From contig NZ_OZ244708.1 in the NCBI RefSeq assembly GCF_965218915.1, forward strand, positions 2,108,001-2,172,000: a stretch of 64,000 nt of DNA, read 5' to 3'. A program made the translations under genes and the position numbers. Origin of the DNA: Novosphingopyxis sp965218915 (GTDB lineage Bacteria; Pseudomonadota; Alphaproteobacteria; Sphingomonadales; Sphingomonadaceae). Numbering within the stretch: the stretch's first letter is position 1; every line of letters begins with the position of its first letter. The notes under the pieces are model-generated. The model was not told the DNA's origin. It ran no database searches and was given only the letters and a program-made list of their open reading frames with translations. This document shows, in pieces, positions 44,840-54,557 of this stretch.

Positions 44840-46084
44840 TCAGAGTTCCAGTTCTTTGAGTTGCTCAGCTATGCGCCAATCATGTTCCGCAAATACGCCT
44901 TCGAACATTTCAGCCAAGGGAGGCTTGGATTTTCCCAATGTGCCAATAGCCTCCGCTTTTTTGACCGCCGTTTTGACCTGTTCTGAAAGCTCTGAACGCA
45001 ATGCTTCGTCTCGTTGGTCGTCCCACTCACCCATTGCGACTAAGTGCGAACGCAAACGTTCAACGGGGTCGCCTAACGGCCACAATGTTGGTTCTTCCCT
45101 AGGCCGATATTTAGTCGGATCATCCGACGTCGAATGACCTTCTGCGCGATAGGTGTAAAACTCGATCAACGTCGCGCCCAGGTTTGCGCGCGCACGCTCG
45201 GCCGCCCATTCGGTCACCGCCCAAACGGCGAGAAAGTCATTGCCGTCCACCCGTAATCCAGGAATCCCATAGGCCAAGGCCTTTGCAGCAAATGTTGTTT
45301 CGTCAGCACCGGCTATCCCGGAAAATGATGAGATGGCCCATTGGTTGTTGTTGACGCACAAAATTACCGGCGCGTGATAAACTGCGGCAAACGTCAGCGC
45401 TTCGTGAAAATCACCTTCTGCTGTAGTGCCCTCCCCGACATAGCCGATCGCAATCTTGTCATCACCGGTATAAGCCGATGCCATAGCCCAGCCGACGGCA
45501 TGTCCAATGCGACTGCCAACATTGCCCGACAGTGAGTAGAACCCGTACTCCTTCGCGGAATAAAGAATGGGCAGTTGCCGCCCCTTGAGAGGATCTTCGG
45601 CGTTGGAAAATATCTGATTGACCAGATCGATGAGCGGATATTTTCGCGCCATCAGCCATGGAAGAGCGCGATAGGTGGTGAACGCCATGTCGTCACGTTC
45701 AAGCACCATTGATGGCGCTGCAGTGGTCGCTTCTTCTCCTGTCGACTTCATATAAAAGCTTGTTTTGCCTTGCCGATGAGCGCGGAAAAGACGGTCGTCG
45801 AACGACCGCGACAACATCATCGCTCGCAGTCCCTCGCGCATCTGCTCAGCATCGATGCGCGGAGCCCAAGGCCCAACAGCCCGGTGCGTCTCGTCGAGGA
45901 CCCTGATCAGAGTATATGGAAACTCGCGCAAATCGCTTTCATGCGCAGATGTTTCAGGTCGATCAACTTCGCCAGCGGCGGGTATCACCAGTCTGGAAAA
46001 GTCCGCTTCGTCCCCAGGCCGATTCTCCGGCATGGGAATATGCAGCGACAACGGCTTACGGTTCTTCATTTGCCTTTTATCCAC
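44840..46084 (-). CDS. bkdA1: Branched-chain 2-oxoacid dehydrogenase E1 subunit alpha
   Basis: 414 residues. The TPP motif is GEGTTAEGDFHEALTFAAVYHAPVILCVNNNQW (GEG...NN, as in animal BCKDH). YMKSTGEEATTAAPSMVLERDD and the phosphorylation-loop-like YRAEGHSTSDDPTKYRPREE are present. The N-terminal 60 residues (HIPMPENRPGDEADFSRL) match long bacterial E1-alpha forms. It decarboxylates the 2-oxoacids of leucine, isoleucine and valine. Six bases downstream of the exported serine hydrolase gene. Confidence 0.95.
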   Translation of the reverse strand: MDKRQMKNRKPLSLHIPMPENRPGDEADFSRLVIPAAGEVDRPETSAHESDLREFPYTLIRVLDETHRAVGPWAPRIDAEQMREGLRAMMLSRSFDDRLFRAHRQGKTSFYMKSTGEEATTAAPSMVLERDDMAFTTYRALPWLMARKYPLIDLVNQIFSNAEDPLKGRQLPILYSAKEYGFYSLSGNVGSRIGHAVGWAMASAYTGDDKIAIGYVGEGTTAEGDFHEALTFAAVYHAPVILCVNNNQWAISSFSGIAGADETTFAAKALAYGIPGLRVDGNDFLAVWAVTEWAAERARANLGATLIEFYTYRAEGHSTSDDPTKYRPREEPTLWPLGDPVERLRSHLVAMGEWDDQRDEALRSELSEQVKTAVKKAEAIGTLGKSKPPLAEMFEGVFAEHDWRIAEQLKELEL

Positions 46085-46090
46085 GTCGAC

Positions 46091-47311
46091 TCAACGTTCT
46101 GTCGGAGCCGACATGTTTGCTAAAATCGCTTCGTAGAGAGGGGCTTTAATATTGAGAGTCCCTGTGCTGCTGTTGGTCAGCAAAACGATGGTAACATTTT
46201 GATCAGGAAAGCTTGTCACGTTTGCGTTAAAGCCGAAAATTCCTCCCCCATGACCGATCGTCCGGTGTCCGCCAAAATCACCCATGATGATTCCAAACCC
46301 GTAGCCCACCCCAGGCGAAGCCGGAGCGCCGTCCTGTTTCGATGGCAATGTTCCATCGGCGAGTCTTCCAGGGGTCAGCATGAGATTGAGCGAATTGGCA
46401 TTAAGTATCTTGCCGGCTAGCAAGAGGTCATGCCATCGAGCTAAATCACCAGCTGTTGAACGCATCGCCCCCGCGGCACCGGCTGCGCTCATAGAAATGT
46501 AATTTGCGTTCTTGAAGCCGAAAACGCTGGCTTCATCTTTATCATAACCTTCCGAACGATGAGGTAGAATTTCGGTAAGGTCCTCGACTTTTAGATCGTC
46601 GAAATTTTGAGGGATCAGAATGTTCTGCGCTAAAAATGTTTCATACGAACTTCCTGACACTTCTTCTACAATCAAACCAAGCATGTAATAGCCAGAATTA
46701 CTGTAGCTAAAAGCAGTGCCAGGATCGAAATCGAAGGCGTCACCGTCGCCGACAATAAAAGAGAGCATCTCTTCTGATGAGTTTTCCTTGACGGCAATCG
46801 TTTCGAGAAAACCCGGCGAATTTGTAAAATTTCGAATACCCGAGGTATGATTTAACAGCTGGCGAATCGTGACTTCGTTGCTTCGCGGAAATTTTGGAAA
46901 ATAGGCCTCGATCGAGTCATCGAGCTCCAATTTTCCTCGCTCCGCGAGAAGTAAGATTGCCGTCGCCGTGAATTCCTTAGTGATCGATCCGATTTCGAAA
47001 ACGGTGTTTGGAGTAACAGCTACGTCATTTTCCAAATCGGCCGAACCGTAGGCACGAAGGAATTGAAGTCTTCCATTACGAGATACCGCGATTGCCAACC
47101 CCGGGGCCTCTTTATCCAAAAGCGCTTTTTGAGCTACTTCATCGACGGCAGTTTCTATTTTCGTATCAGTCTGTGAACTACCGGGCTCGGCTTGCGGAGC
47201 GAGAATCTGCGCCGCTCCCGCGGAGGGAAGAGCGCAAATTAGTACAGCAACAAAAACTCCCATTTTCATTGTGGTAGAAGTTTGCCAAGCCATTGCGTAT
47301 GTCCCGTTCAT
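46091..47311 (-). CDS. Exported beta-lactamase-fold serine hydrolase, first gene of the BCAA operon
   Basis: 406 residues. A signal peptide lies within the first 34 residues (MKMGVFVAVLICALPSAGAA); the ATG of that MKMG is a likely alternative start. The class C beta-lactamase/D-aminopeptidase fold has SITK (nucleophile and Lys), YSNSGY (YxN) and the third motif HGGGIFGF. Such enzymes cleave peptides, often at D-residues. Only six bases separate its stop from bkdA1, so a peptide hydrolase appears to be cotranscribed with branched-chain oxoacid catabolism. Substrate is inferred, not known. Confidence 0.88.
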   Translation of the reverse strand: MNGTYAMAWQTSTTMKMGVFVAVLICALPSAGAAQILAPQAEPGSSQTDTKIETAVDEVAQKALLDKEAPGLAIAVSRNGRLQFLRAYGSADLENDVAVTPNTVFEIGSITKEFTATAILLLAERGKLELDDSIEAYFPKFPRSNEVTIRQLLNHTSGIRNFTNSPGFLETIAVKENSSEEMLSFIVGDGDAFDFDPGTAFSYSNSGYYMLGLIVEEVSGSSYETFLAQNILIPQNFDDLKVEDLTEILPHRSEGYDKDEASVFGFKNANYISMSAAGAAGAMRSTAGDLARWHDLLLAGKILNANSLNLMLTPGRLADGTLPSKQDGAPASPGVGYGFGIIMGDFGGHRTIGHGGGIFGFNANVTSFPDQNVTIVLLTNSSTGTLNIKAPLYEAILANMSAPTER

Positions 47312-47948
47312 TCTCTGAATAGCGAATTTTCTCTAATTAGCGAACTGGCATGGTTGGTCTGCCTTGTCAAATACGACGTAACGCCAGTTGATCGACGGTT
47401 TCTTTTCCCGGTAGAACACTGGCAAAGTGATGATCGATCATCGTTTTGCGCGCTGGAAAACCAGCCCCGCTTAGCGAAGCGCACCTGGCAAAAGTTCAGT
47501 GACCGGCGACTGGTCGCCAACCCTGGCGTGCAGGGTCGTCAGGTCGGTTGTCGGCTTCACTCCCGCACTCGTCTCGCTGCCAAATACCCCGGTAGCCGCT
47601 TAGAAACGCTGCGTGCCCCAAGTCACGAGCCGGTTCGGGCAAGTTTTTAGCAGATGCGCCAGCGCCTTCTCGCTTTCATGGCGCCTGAAGCCACCTACTC
47701 CTTGAAAGGGAGGCCGTGACTCCGGCGAGGTCTTTTGCTCATCGCTACGTCGGTCACGCGGCCAGGATGGCCGCCGTTTGGCCAACAAGATTCATCTATA
47801 CCGGCATACGGTTCTCCAAGCCAGCCCGGCTGTCCTGAATAGATAATTGTGCTAGATTCCCTGGGACATCGACACCTGATGGCCAGTTCATAGCTGTTGT
47901 AAAAAATGGCGCTCGTGATCGCGGAGCACGATGACGGAGGAGAGATCA
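47312..47948 (-). mobile_element. Intergenic region with a decayed IS3-family transposase relic
   Basis: On the minus strand, about 47,735 to 47,350, conceptual translation gives LAHLLKTCPNRLVTWGTQRF, stop, AATGVFGSETSAGV, TTLHARVGDQ, LPGALR, stop, AGL, then in another frame MIDHHF and further on LALRRI. In order, this resembles IS3 OrfA (LAQ..VHPNQI.TWKTQFLE.AAGVFGS, LHAKIG.L) joined to the start of OrfB (KAMIDR.H). Stops, frame changes and a missing catalytic core show decay. The 637-base gap must also hold the promoter of the serine hydrolase operon. I see no terminal repeats. Confidence 0.5.
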
Positions 47949-49054
47949 GATGAAATACTTCAGCAAAAAAGTCCGGATTGAATTTACTGGCAATTGGCCT
48001 GCTAGGCGCCGCCGCGGCCTTGGTGACGCACGCTCCTGTTTATGCATAAGTAACTTCTTCGGGCGTGGTGTATTCCCAGCCCGACGAATGGACAGCGCGC
48101 GCGCAAGGGCCGGCGGTGGTTTTTGACTCGGAGGAAAAATCTCAGCGTAGCGGTGGTGGACATCGGGGTCGCGACCGACGCAAGGGCAGCCGCGGCGAAG
48201 ACATGGTCCGTCTACCAACCCGACCCTCCCGAACACGAAATGCGGTTGATTACGCCCGGCCCTGCCGATGAGGCTGGGGCGAACGCGTCAACGTTATTTA
48301 CGAAACATCGCCCACGGAAAAGATGGCGATAAGCGCGCTGGCATTGAGAAAAGATGCGACATGGACGGTGGTAATTATCGACGGTCCAGCTTGAGCTGTC
48401 GGAGGGCCTGGCCCCCAACGGTAAGCGAATTGTCAGCGAGAAAAATCTGCTTGAACGCCGCAAACGCGGCGTGCCGGTGGGCGAGAATAGCTGGTATGGC
48501 ATGGGGCTCTTCGAAAAGATCTCTTCGGGCGTTACCGTGGTGACCCACGGCGGCACTTTGCTTGGCTATCGTAGCAATTTCTTTGTTTTGCCCGATGCAA
48601 ATGTTGGTCAGTTATTTTGACAAATGTTGATAACGGCGCGATGATGGTCGATCCGTTTTTCCGCCGCTTGCTGGAAATCCTGTATGACCGAAAACTCGAA
48701 GCTGCGGATGAAATTGCCGTGATTGCTCAACGCATCTCCGCGCAAACGGCAAACCGACGCTCGGAACTGACGCTTCCAGGCGATGCCAGTGTGCTCGCAA
48801 ATCTGGCAGCCCGATATAACAGTCCCGGGATCGGCACGATTGCCATAACTGATCGCGATGGCACGAAGTGGATCAAGGCCGGTTTTATCGAAGGCTCGAT
48901 TGCCACTGAAATCAATAAAGATGGGAGTGTTTCGATCGTCTCGGCAGCAGCCGGTGCTATCGGTCTGGAGGCGTTGATCGGGCAGAAAGGCGGAGCACGC
49001 ACGCTAACCATACGTATGCCCAAAACGAATATATATGCACAGAACCGCCCTTAA
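47949..49054 (+). pseudogene. Disrupted exported serine hydrolase (beta-lactamase family)
   Basis: Pieces of one protein lie in order but in different frames. ATG 47949 starts a signal peptide that shifts frame (NLLAIGLLGAAAALV). Then a domain with LSVAVVDIGVATDARAAAAKTW and YETSPTEKMAISALALRKDATWTVVIIDG. Next a C-terminal hydrolase part, WYGMGLFEKISSGVTVVTHGG, then a frameshift near 48,610 and LTNVDNGAMMVDPFF running to 49054. The SxxK and YxN region is deleted. The frame at 48617-49054 is intact but is only the tail. A paralogue of the flanking hydrolases. Confidence 0.82.
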
Positions 49055-49082
49055 CTGGCCGTAAAACCTTGCCTGTCTCGGG

Positions 49083-49724
49083 CTAGTTCTTTTGCAGCTT
49101 TTTCTGCTCTTCGTGAATTGAAAGTAGCGACTTCATCAGCTCGTCGTCGGGGCTGGACATTATGCCAAGTACTTCAGCCACCTCACAGCTATCGGCGGCA
49201 AGATAGGCGTGGCCCATTTTGGCGTCGATATAAATCGACTGGCCTTCTTCCAATGTCACAGGATCATAAAATTCAGTATGAACGATTACCTGCCCTTTGA
49301 GCACATAAATATATTCTTCACCCTCATGCTGAACGAGTGACCCGAATTCCTGTGCGCTTTTTGCTCTTATTTTCGTGATGACGGGGATCATTCGTTTTTG
49401 ACGCAATTCCGTGCAAAGGTAATAATAGTCATAATTAGGCGTTTCCACGCGTACCGAATGTTCAATATCTCCGACACTGCGCCGCGCCATAACGGAAGGC
49501 CGTTCAGTCTCGCGGTCTTCGGCAAAAAGTTCAGACATTCGCAGGCCAAGCCGCTGACTGACCTGCAACAGCTTATCATAGGTCAACGTAAGGCGATCAT
49601 GCTCGACCTTGGACAAGGTCGAAAGCGGTATACCGCATTTGGCGCTCATCTGCTTGAGCGTCCAGTCATTGGTGTGACGGAGATTTCGTAGGATTGAACC
49701 GAGAGTGGTATCGGAAATGGGCAT
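49083..49724 (-). CDS. XRE family regulator with C-terminal cupin domain
   Basis: 213 residues. The HTH region at residues about 8-62 reads LRNLRHTNDWTLKQMSAKCGIPLSTLSKVEHDRLTLTYDKL. The cupin (about 130-200) has QHEGEEYIYVLKGQVIVHTEFYDP and YIDAKMGHAYL. Members of this family (for example PuuR) sense small amino-acid-like ligands. It is divergent from the plus-strand peptidase operon with 331 bases between, so I infer it controls that operon and perhaps itself. ATG 49724 has AAGGTG upstream. Confidence 0.9.
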   Translation of the reverse strand: MPISDTTLGSILRNLRHTNDWTLKQMSAKCGIPLSTLSKVEHDRLTLTYDKLLQVSQRLGLRMSELFAEDRETERPSVMARRSVGDIEHSVRVETPNYDYYYLCTELRQKRMIPVITKIRAKSAQEFGSLVQHEGEEYIYVLKGQVIVHTEFYDPVTLEEGQSIYIDAKMGHAYLAADSCEVAEVLGIMSSPDDELMKSLLSIHEEQKKLQKN

Positions 49725-50055
49725 GGGCACCTTACAAGGACGATGTGTTTCTAATTCAGCGATAAAAAGTTTTGAGCAAACCACGCAAGGCTTAAAGCCT
49801 CGGCAGGCAAAAATCGCTGAAAATTCTGGCACGTAGTTGACAGCGTATATCACCTATTTGCCAAGCGACCAGTAGGAAGTGCGGCGAGCCGCCTGCGTAG
49901 CATCTCGCACTGGCACATCAAGTGCGACCTACAACGCACTCAGCCTTTTACCAGTGCGAGTTTGACATTGCTCCAATCAGGATAATATGTCACGACTAGG
50001 ACATTAGGTGCATTGCACAGCACAGATCGGTCTAAAATATGAGGAAGAAGGCGTT
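49725..50055 (+). promoter_or_regulatory. Divergent control region with promoter-like and operator-like sequences
   Basis: The 331 bases between the regulator and the peptidase operon hold no gene. A 10-bp inverted repeat (CTCGCACTGG 49904-49913; CCAGTGCGAG 49951-49960) is a candidate operator. TTGACA (49962-49967) follows directly as a -35-like hexamer; -10-like sequences around 49981-49991 (GATAATATGTC) fit loosely, so the promoter call is tentative. Confidence 0.45.
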
Positions 50056-51606
50056 ATGACTTCAAAGTTTCGGATGGGGCTTCTCTCATTGGGCGCGTTT
50101 TCGGCGGCACTGGTTCTGCAAATACCGCAGGCTGCTGGCCAAACGACCGACGAAGCTACGACACAACCATCTGACGCGCAGAGCCCGTCGCTCGCCGAAT
50201 TGGATGCCTATATCGAAAAGGCACGCGCTGAATGGCAGGTCCCTGGAGCCGCTGTGGTCATCGTAAAAGATGACAAGATTGTTTACGCCAAAGGTTTCGG
50301 CGTTCGTGAAATCGGCAAGCCTGGCAAAATTGACCCCGATACCGTCTTCGCAATCGGCTCTGCATCCAAGGCGTTTACCGGCGCGACGCTGGCGATGCTG
50401 GTCGACGAGAAGAAGATCGCGTGGGACGGCGTCGTGCATGATTATATGCCCGCATTTGAATTGAGCGATCCTTACGTTACAAATCACGCGACTGTTCGAG
50501 ACTTATTGGCACACCGCACCGGTTTTAAAAGTGGTTATGGCTGGCTTTGGACCGGATCAGGCTTTGATCGCGACGAGATTATTAGCCATATGCGTTTTCA
50601 GAAAAACCTGTCCGGTTTCCGAGACAGATTTCTGTATGCCAACGAGATGTTCACCGTAGCAGGGGAAATTGTTCCGGCGGTGACGGGCACCAGCTGGGAC
50701 GACTTTGTCACTACGCGATTATTCACCCCGCTCAACATGACGCGGTCCAGCACCAGCATCACCAAGCTGAAGGGCATGCAGAACGTCGCCAGTCCGCATG
50801 GCATGGTCGATGACAAATTGGTCACCTTCCCTTACCGCAATGTCGATAATGTCGGCGGCGCAGGTTCGATCAATGCCTCCGCGCGCGATATGGCGCAGTG
50901 GGTTCGCATGCAGCTGAACGACGGCACCTATGAGGGCAAAGAGCTGATCTCCAAAGCAGCGATAGATGAAACACATTCGGGCCAGACGATTCTGACCGGT
51001 AGACCCATGGAAGGCGACTTCAGCGAATATGGCTTAGGCTGGATGATCCACGATTATCGCGGCAAAAAGCTGGTTGAACATGGCGGCGCCGTTGACGGTA
51101 TGCGTGCCGGCGTTGCCATGATGCCCGAAGAAAAATTGGGCATAGTGGTGCTCACTAATATGCTGCCTCATGAGTTGGTTACGGCCATAGAATTGCGAAT
51201 TTACGATACGTTCCTCGGCGGTGAAAGTACCGATTGGAGCGCGAAGATGAAAGCAGAAGCCGATACCGCAAAAGCGGAGAGTGACCAGCGCGCGGCTGCT
51301 TCGGCGAAGCCGCCATTACCGCCAACCTTGCCGCTTGCAGCCTATGCGGGCACTTACACTAGCGAACTCTACGGCAATGTAGATGTGGCGATGAAAAACG
51401 GCGCGCTGTACCTCAAACGCCCCACTGCCGAAGCGACGCTGACACCGGACAGCGCCAATCTTTTCAAGGCACGCTGGACAAGCAAGAGCATCCTGAGTGT
51501 TTTTGGCGAAACGCCGATCGGTTTCACAATCGGCCCCGCAGGCGATGTCGTCTCGCTCGACCTAGGCCCGGATCGCTTTGATCGCGAGGTAGAGGAAAAA
51601 AAATGA
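50056..51606 (+). CDS. Exported serine hydrolase, beta-lactamase/D-aminopeptidase fold with DUF3471-like tail
   Basis: 516 residues. The signal peptide ends near QAAGQ. The domain (about 45-400) has GSASKAF (SxxK), YANEMF (YxN) and EHGGAVDGMRAGV (third motif). The C-terminal part (about 415-516) is a beta-barrel-like lipocalin/DUF3471 region (LAAYAGTYTSELYGNVDV). The fold includes D-stereospecific peptidases and esterases. First gene of the operon under the cupin regulator; its stop overlaps the M14 gene (ATGA). ATG 50056 has a GAGGAAGAAG site. Confidence 0.9.
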   Translation: MTSKFRMGLLSLGAFSAALVLQIPQAAGQTTDEATTQPSDAQSPSLAELDAYIEKARAEWQVPGAAVVIVKDDKIVYAKGFGVREIGKPGKIDPDTVFAIGSASKAFTGATLAMLVDEKKIAWDGVVHDYMPAFELSDPYVTNHATVRDLLAHRTGFKSGYGWLWTGSGFDRDEIISHMRFQKNLSGFRDRFLYANEMFTVAGEIVPAVTGTSWDDFVTTRLFTPLNMTRSSTSITKLKGMQNVASPHGMVDDKLVTFPYRNVDNVGGAGSINASARDMAQWVRMQLNDGTYEGKELISKAAIDETHSGQTILTGRPMEGDFSEYGLGWMIHDYRGKKLVEHGGAVDGMRAGVAMMPEEKLGIVVLTNMLPHELVTAIELRIYDTFLGGESTDWSAKMKAEADTAKAESDQRAAASAKPPLPPTLPLAAYAGTYTSELYGNVDVAMKNGALYLKRPTAEATLTPDSANLFKARWTSKSILSVFGETPIGFTIGPAGDVVSLDLGPDRFDREVEEKK

Positions 51607-54557
51607 CGAGAGCGCTTCCGGCCGTATTGGCAATTATTTACGCGTCGGCAAGTTTTGTTCCTGCCGCAGCGCAAGACAATGTTATCGCGCAGGAGGGGGC
51701 TGATGAGCAACTACAGGATGCAGATTATACGAAGCTGATCGCTGAATATCTGGCGGACGAGCGAATTTCAACCGAGTTGGTCGATCATATGCCTAGGTCC
51801 GACACGGTTCCCTCCCCGCTCGAATTTTTCGGGCGAATCCCCGGCACGCCCGGCGAGCTAACATACGCGTCGGACATCGAGCGCTATTACGCCGAACTGG
51901 CGCGCACCTCTCCGCGCGTTAAGCTGATAAACCTTGGGATCAGCGAGGAGGGAAGAAACCTAATTGTCCTTGCCGTTGCCGACGAGACGGTAATGGCGAA
52001 CCTGGATGCCCGGAAAGCCGATCTTGCTGCGCTTGGAGATCCGCGCCGGACTACTGAGGAGCAAGCGCGCGCGATTATTCAGGACGGCAAGCCAATCTAC
52101 TGGATCACAAGCGGCATCCACTCATCTGAAACCGGCGGCCCGGAAATGCTGATTGAACTCGCCTATCGGCTGGCGATCGAGGACACGCCGTTCATCGATA
52201 CGATCCGTAAAAACGTCATCACATTTATCACGCCGGTGGTTGAGGTTGATGGGCGCGAGAAGATCGTCGATAATTATTACTACGGCAAGAAGACTGGCAA
52301 AGTCCGCCCGCCAAATATGTATTGGGGTCAATATGTCGCGCATGACAATAACCGCGACGGAATGGGCCAGGCACTTAAGCTGACACAACATATTACGCGC
52401 GGCGTGCTTGATTGGCATCCGACCGTTTTCCATGATCTTCATGAAGCGCGGTCTTACCTCTATGTTTCGACCGGTACCGGACCGTATAACCCGTCACTTA
52501 GCCCGCTGCAGACCCAGGAATGGTGGCAGATCGCTCAGGTCGAACTTACCGAGATGGCAAAGCGCAAAGTACCGGGGGTTTGGACTTATGGTTTTTACGA
52601 CGGATGGGTTCCCAATTATCTCTTCTGGATTGCCAACACACACAACTCACTGGGACGTTTCTATGAAGTCGAAGCCTATGGCCCGGATCTGCGTCCGGCT
52701 CACAAAGTCGATGCGTCCCAGACAAGCCGCGAGTGGTTTCGGCCCAACCCACCGCTTCCCGAAATAAACTGGAGCCCGCGCAACAGCGTCAACATATCTC
52801 AATCAGGCCTGCTCTTTGCGCTTCATCGGGTCGCCACCGACAGGCAGTTATATCTGGAAAATTACTGGGTTAAAAATCGTCAGTCTATCGACGTAGGACG
52901 CACCGGAGAGACTAACGCTTGGGTCATCCCTGCACAGCAGCGCGCGCCGGGAAATGTTGCAACGATGCTCAACGATTTGCGCAAACAGGGCATTGAAGTC
53001 AGCCGCGCTGACGCCGCCTTTACCGCTGGAGGAATCGCGGTTGCCGAGGGCGACTATGTTATTCGTGCGGATCAGCCATACCGCACGTTAGCCAATATGT
53101 ATTTCGCTGTACAAACTTATCTTCCCACCAACCCGCGCCCTTACGACGACACGGGCTGGACTATGCAATATATGCGCGGCGTGCGCCTGCTGCCGGTTAA
53201 GGATCCGGCAGTTCTGGATGAGCGCATGACCTTGCTGGCAGCAGACGTTGCTCCGCCATCGGGTATTACGGGTGAGGGGTCGGTGATCCTGATCAATCAC
53301 AGCGGTGACAATGCTCTTATTTCGCTGCGCTTTCGGCTTGAGGGCGTGCAGATGCTAGCGGCCGAGGCCGCGTTTGACGTGAACGGGAAGCACTATGAAG
53401 CCGGCACCTTTATCCTGCCGTCTGCTGACCGCGCGGAGGTGAAAAGCCTGCTCACTGAACTGGGTCTGGTTGGCGAAGCAACAAGGTCAGTGCCAAAGGT
53501 AGCAATGCATGAGCTGATCGCGCCGAGGATCGGCTACATGCATTCGTGGCTCTATACTCAGGACGAAGGATGGTGGCGGATCGGCTTTGACCAGTTCGAT
53601 GTACCTTACACCTATTTCGCCGATACTGTGGCGCGGCAGGGCAATTTGCGCGAAAAATATGATGTAATAGTCTACCCGAATGTAGGCGGTACCGCGCGCG
53701 ACCAGATCATTGGTGTTCCTATAACTAGCGGGGAACCTATCCCCTACCGGAAATCGGAACTGACACCCAATCTGGGCGTGCTCGATTCCGCCGACGACAT
53801 TCGAGGCGGATTGGGGGCTGATGGTCTCGCCGCACTCGAACAGTTTGTTCGCGATGGCGGAACGCTGATCGGCGACGGTTCGACGGTGGAACTTCTTGCC
53901 AGCTTCGGCAGCGCGCCGGGCGTGACGGTATCTGACCCTCCATCCACACTCTATACGCAAGGTGCAATCTTGCGCGGCGAGTTTGCCGACCAAAGTAGCC
54001 CGCTCGCTTATGGATATGACAGAAAAGAGATACCGATCTACTTTTCGGCGACTCCGCTACTCGTTGTGAGTGACAATACTCGCGCGGGCGGGAACAGCTA
54101 TTTCGACCCGAACGGCCCGGGCGCAGGCGTAAGCCAGAATGTCACGCCAAATATTGCCCCCGCCACTATTCTTCCGTTTGAAGACTCAAGCACGGAATCG
54201 TTGACTGAGGCAGAGACTGCGCTTCCACTGCAAACGGAAGGCACAAAACAACCCGATGCCCCGCCAACGGCCACAACCGTCCCGCGTCCGCGCGTCGTGA
54301 TGGAATTTCCGGCAAAAGCCGACAACATTCTGTTAAGTGGCCTGCTAAGCGGCGGCGAGGCGCTTGACGGTAAGGCGCTGGTTGTCGACGTAGCAGCAGG
54401 CGACGGTCACATGGTTCTCTATGCGTTAAAACCGTTCTGGCGCGCTCAAACCCAAGGCAGCTATTTCCTTGGTTTCAACGCCATCCTGCATTGGAACCAT
54501 CTCGATGCCGGAAAGACGGATGAGAGAAAATCAGAGGAGGCGAGGCCTAAGCCCTGA
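51603..54557 (+). CDS. Exported M14 family zinc carboxypeptidase, large form
   Basis: 984 residues with a signal peptide (to about residue 23, VPAAAQ). Zinc ligands: IHSSE (His173, Glu176) and the later His in VFHDLHEARSY. HDNNRDGMGQ is the substrate-carboxylate Arg/Asn region. A long C-terminal region (about 500-984) includes a flavodoxin/amidotransferase-like part (YDVIVYPNVGG, GLAALEQFVRDGGTLIGDG). It would remove C-terminal residues from peptides in the periplasm. Coupled to the flanking genes on both sides. Confidence 0.9.
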   Translation: MTRALPAVLAIIYASASFVPAAAQDNVIAQEGADEQLQDADYTKLIAEYLADERISTELVDHMPRSDTVPSPLEFFGRIPGTPGELTYASDIERYYAELARTSPRVKLINLGISEEGRNLIVLAVADETVMANLDARKADLAALGDPRRTTEEQARAIIQDGKPIYWITSGIHSSETGGPEMLIELAYRLAIEDTPFIDTIRKNVITFITPVVEVDGREKIVDNYYYGKKTGKVRPPNMYWGQYVAHDNNRDGMGQALKLTQHITRGVLDWHPTVFHDLHEARSYLYVSTGTGPYNPSLSPLQTQEWWQIAQVELTEMAKRKVPGVWTYGFYDGWVPNYLFWIANTHNSLGRFYEVEAYGPDLRPAHKVDASQTSREWFRPNPPLPEINWSPRNSVNISQSGLLFALHRVATDRQLYLENYWVKNRQSIDVGRTGETNAWVIPAQQRAPGNVATMLNDLRKQGIEVSRADAAFTAGGIAVAEGDYVIRADQPYRTLANMYFAVQTYLPTNPRPYDDTGWTMQYMRGVRLLPVKDPAVLDERMTLLAADVAPPSGITGEGSVILINHSGDNALISLRFRLEGVQMLAAEAAFDVNGKHYEAGTFILPSADRAEVKSLLTELGLVGEATRSVPKVAMHELIAPRIGYMHSWLYTQDEGWWRIGFDQFDVPYTYFADTVARQGNLREKYDVIVYPNVGGTARDQIIGVPITSGEPIPYRKSELTPNLGVLDSADDIRGGLGADGLAALEQFVRDGGTLIGDGSTVELLASFGSAPGVTVSDPPSTLYTQGAILRGEFADQSSPLAYGYDRKEIPIYFSATPLLVVSDNTRAGGNSYFDPNGPGAGVSQNVTPNIAPATILPFEDSSTESLTEAETALPLQTEGTKQPDAPPTATTVPRPRVVMEFPAKADNILLSGLLSGGEALDGKALVVDVAAGDGHMVLYALKPFWRAQTQGSYFLGFNAILHWNHLDAGKTDERKSEEARPKP

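Noticed and set aside
48617..49054. Independent 145-codon gene
   Set aside because: It aligns as the continuation of the disrupted serine hydrolase and has no signal or start motif.
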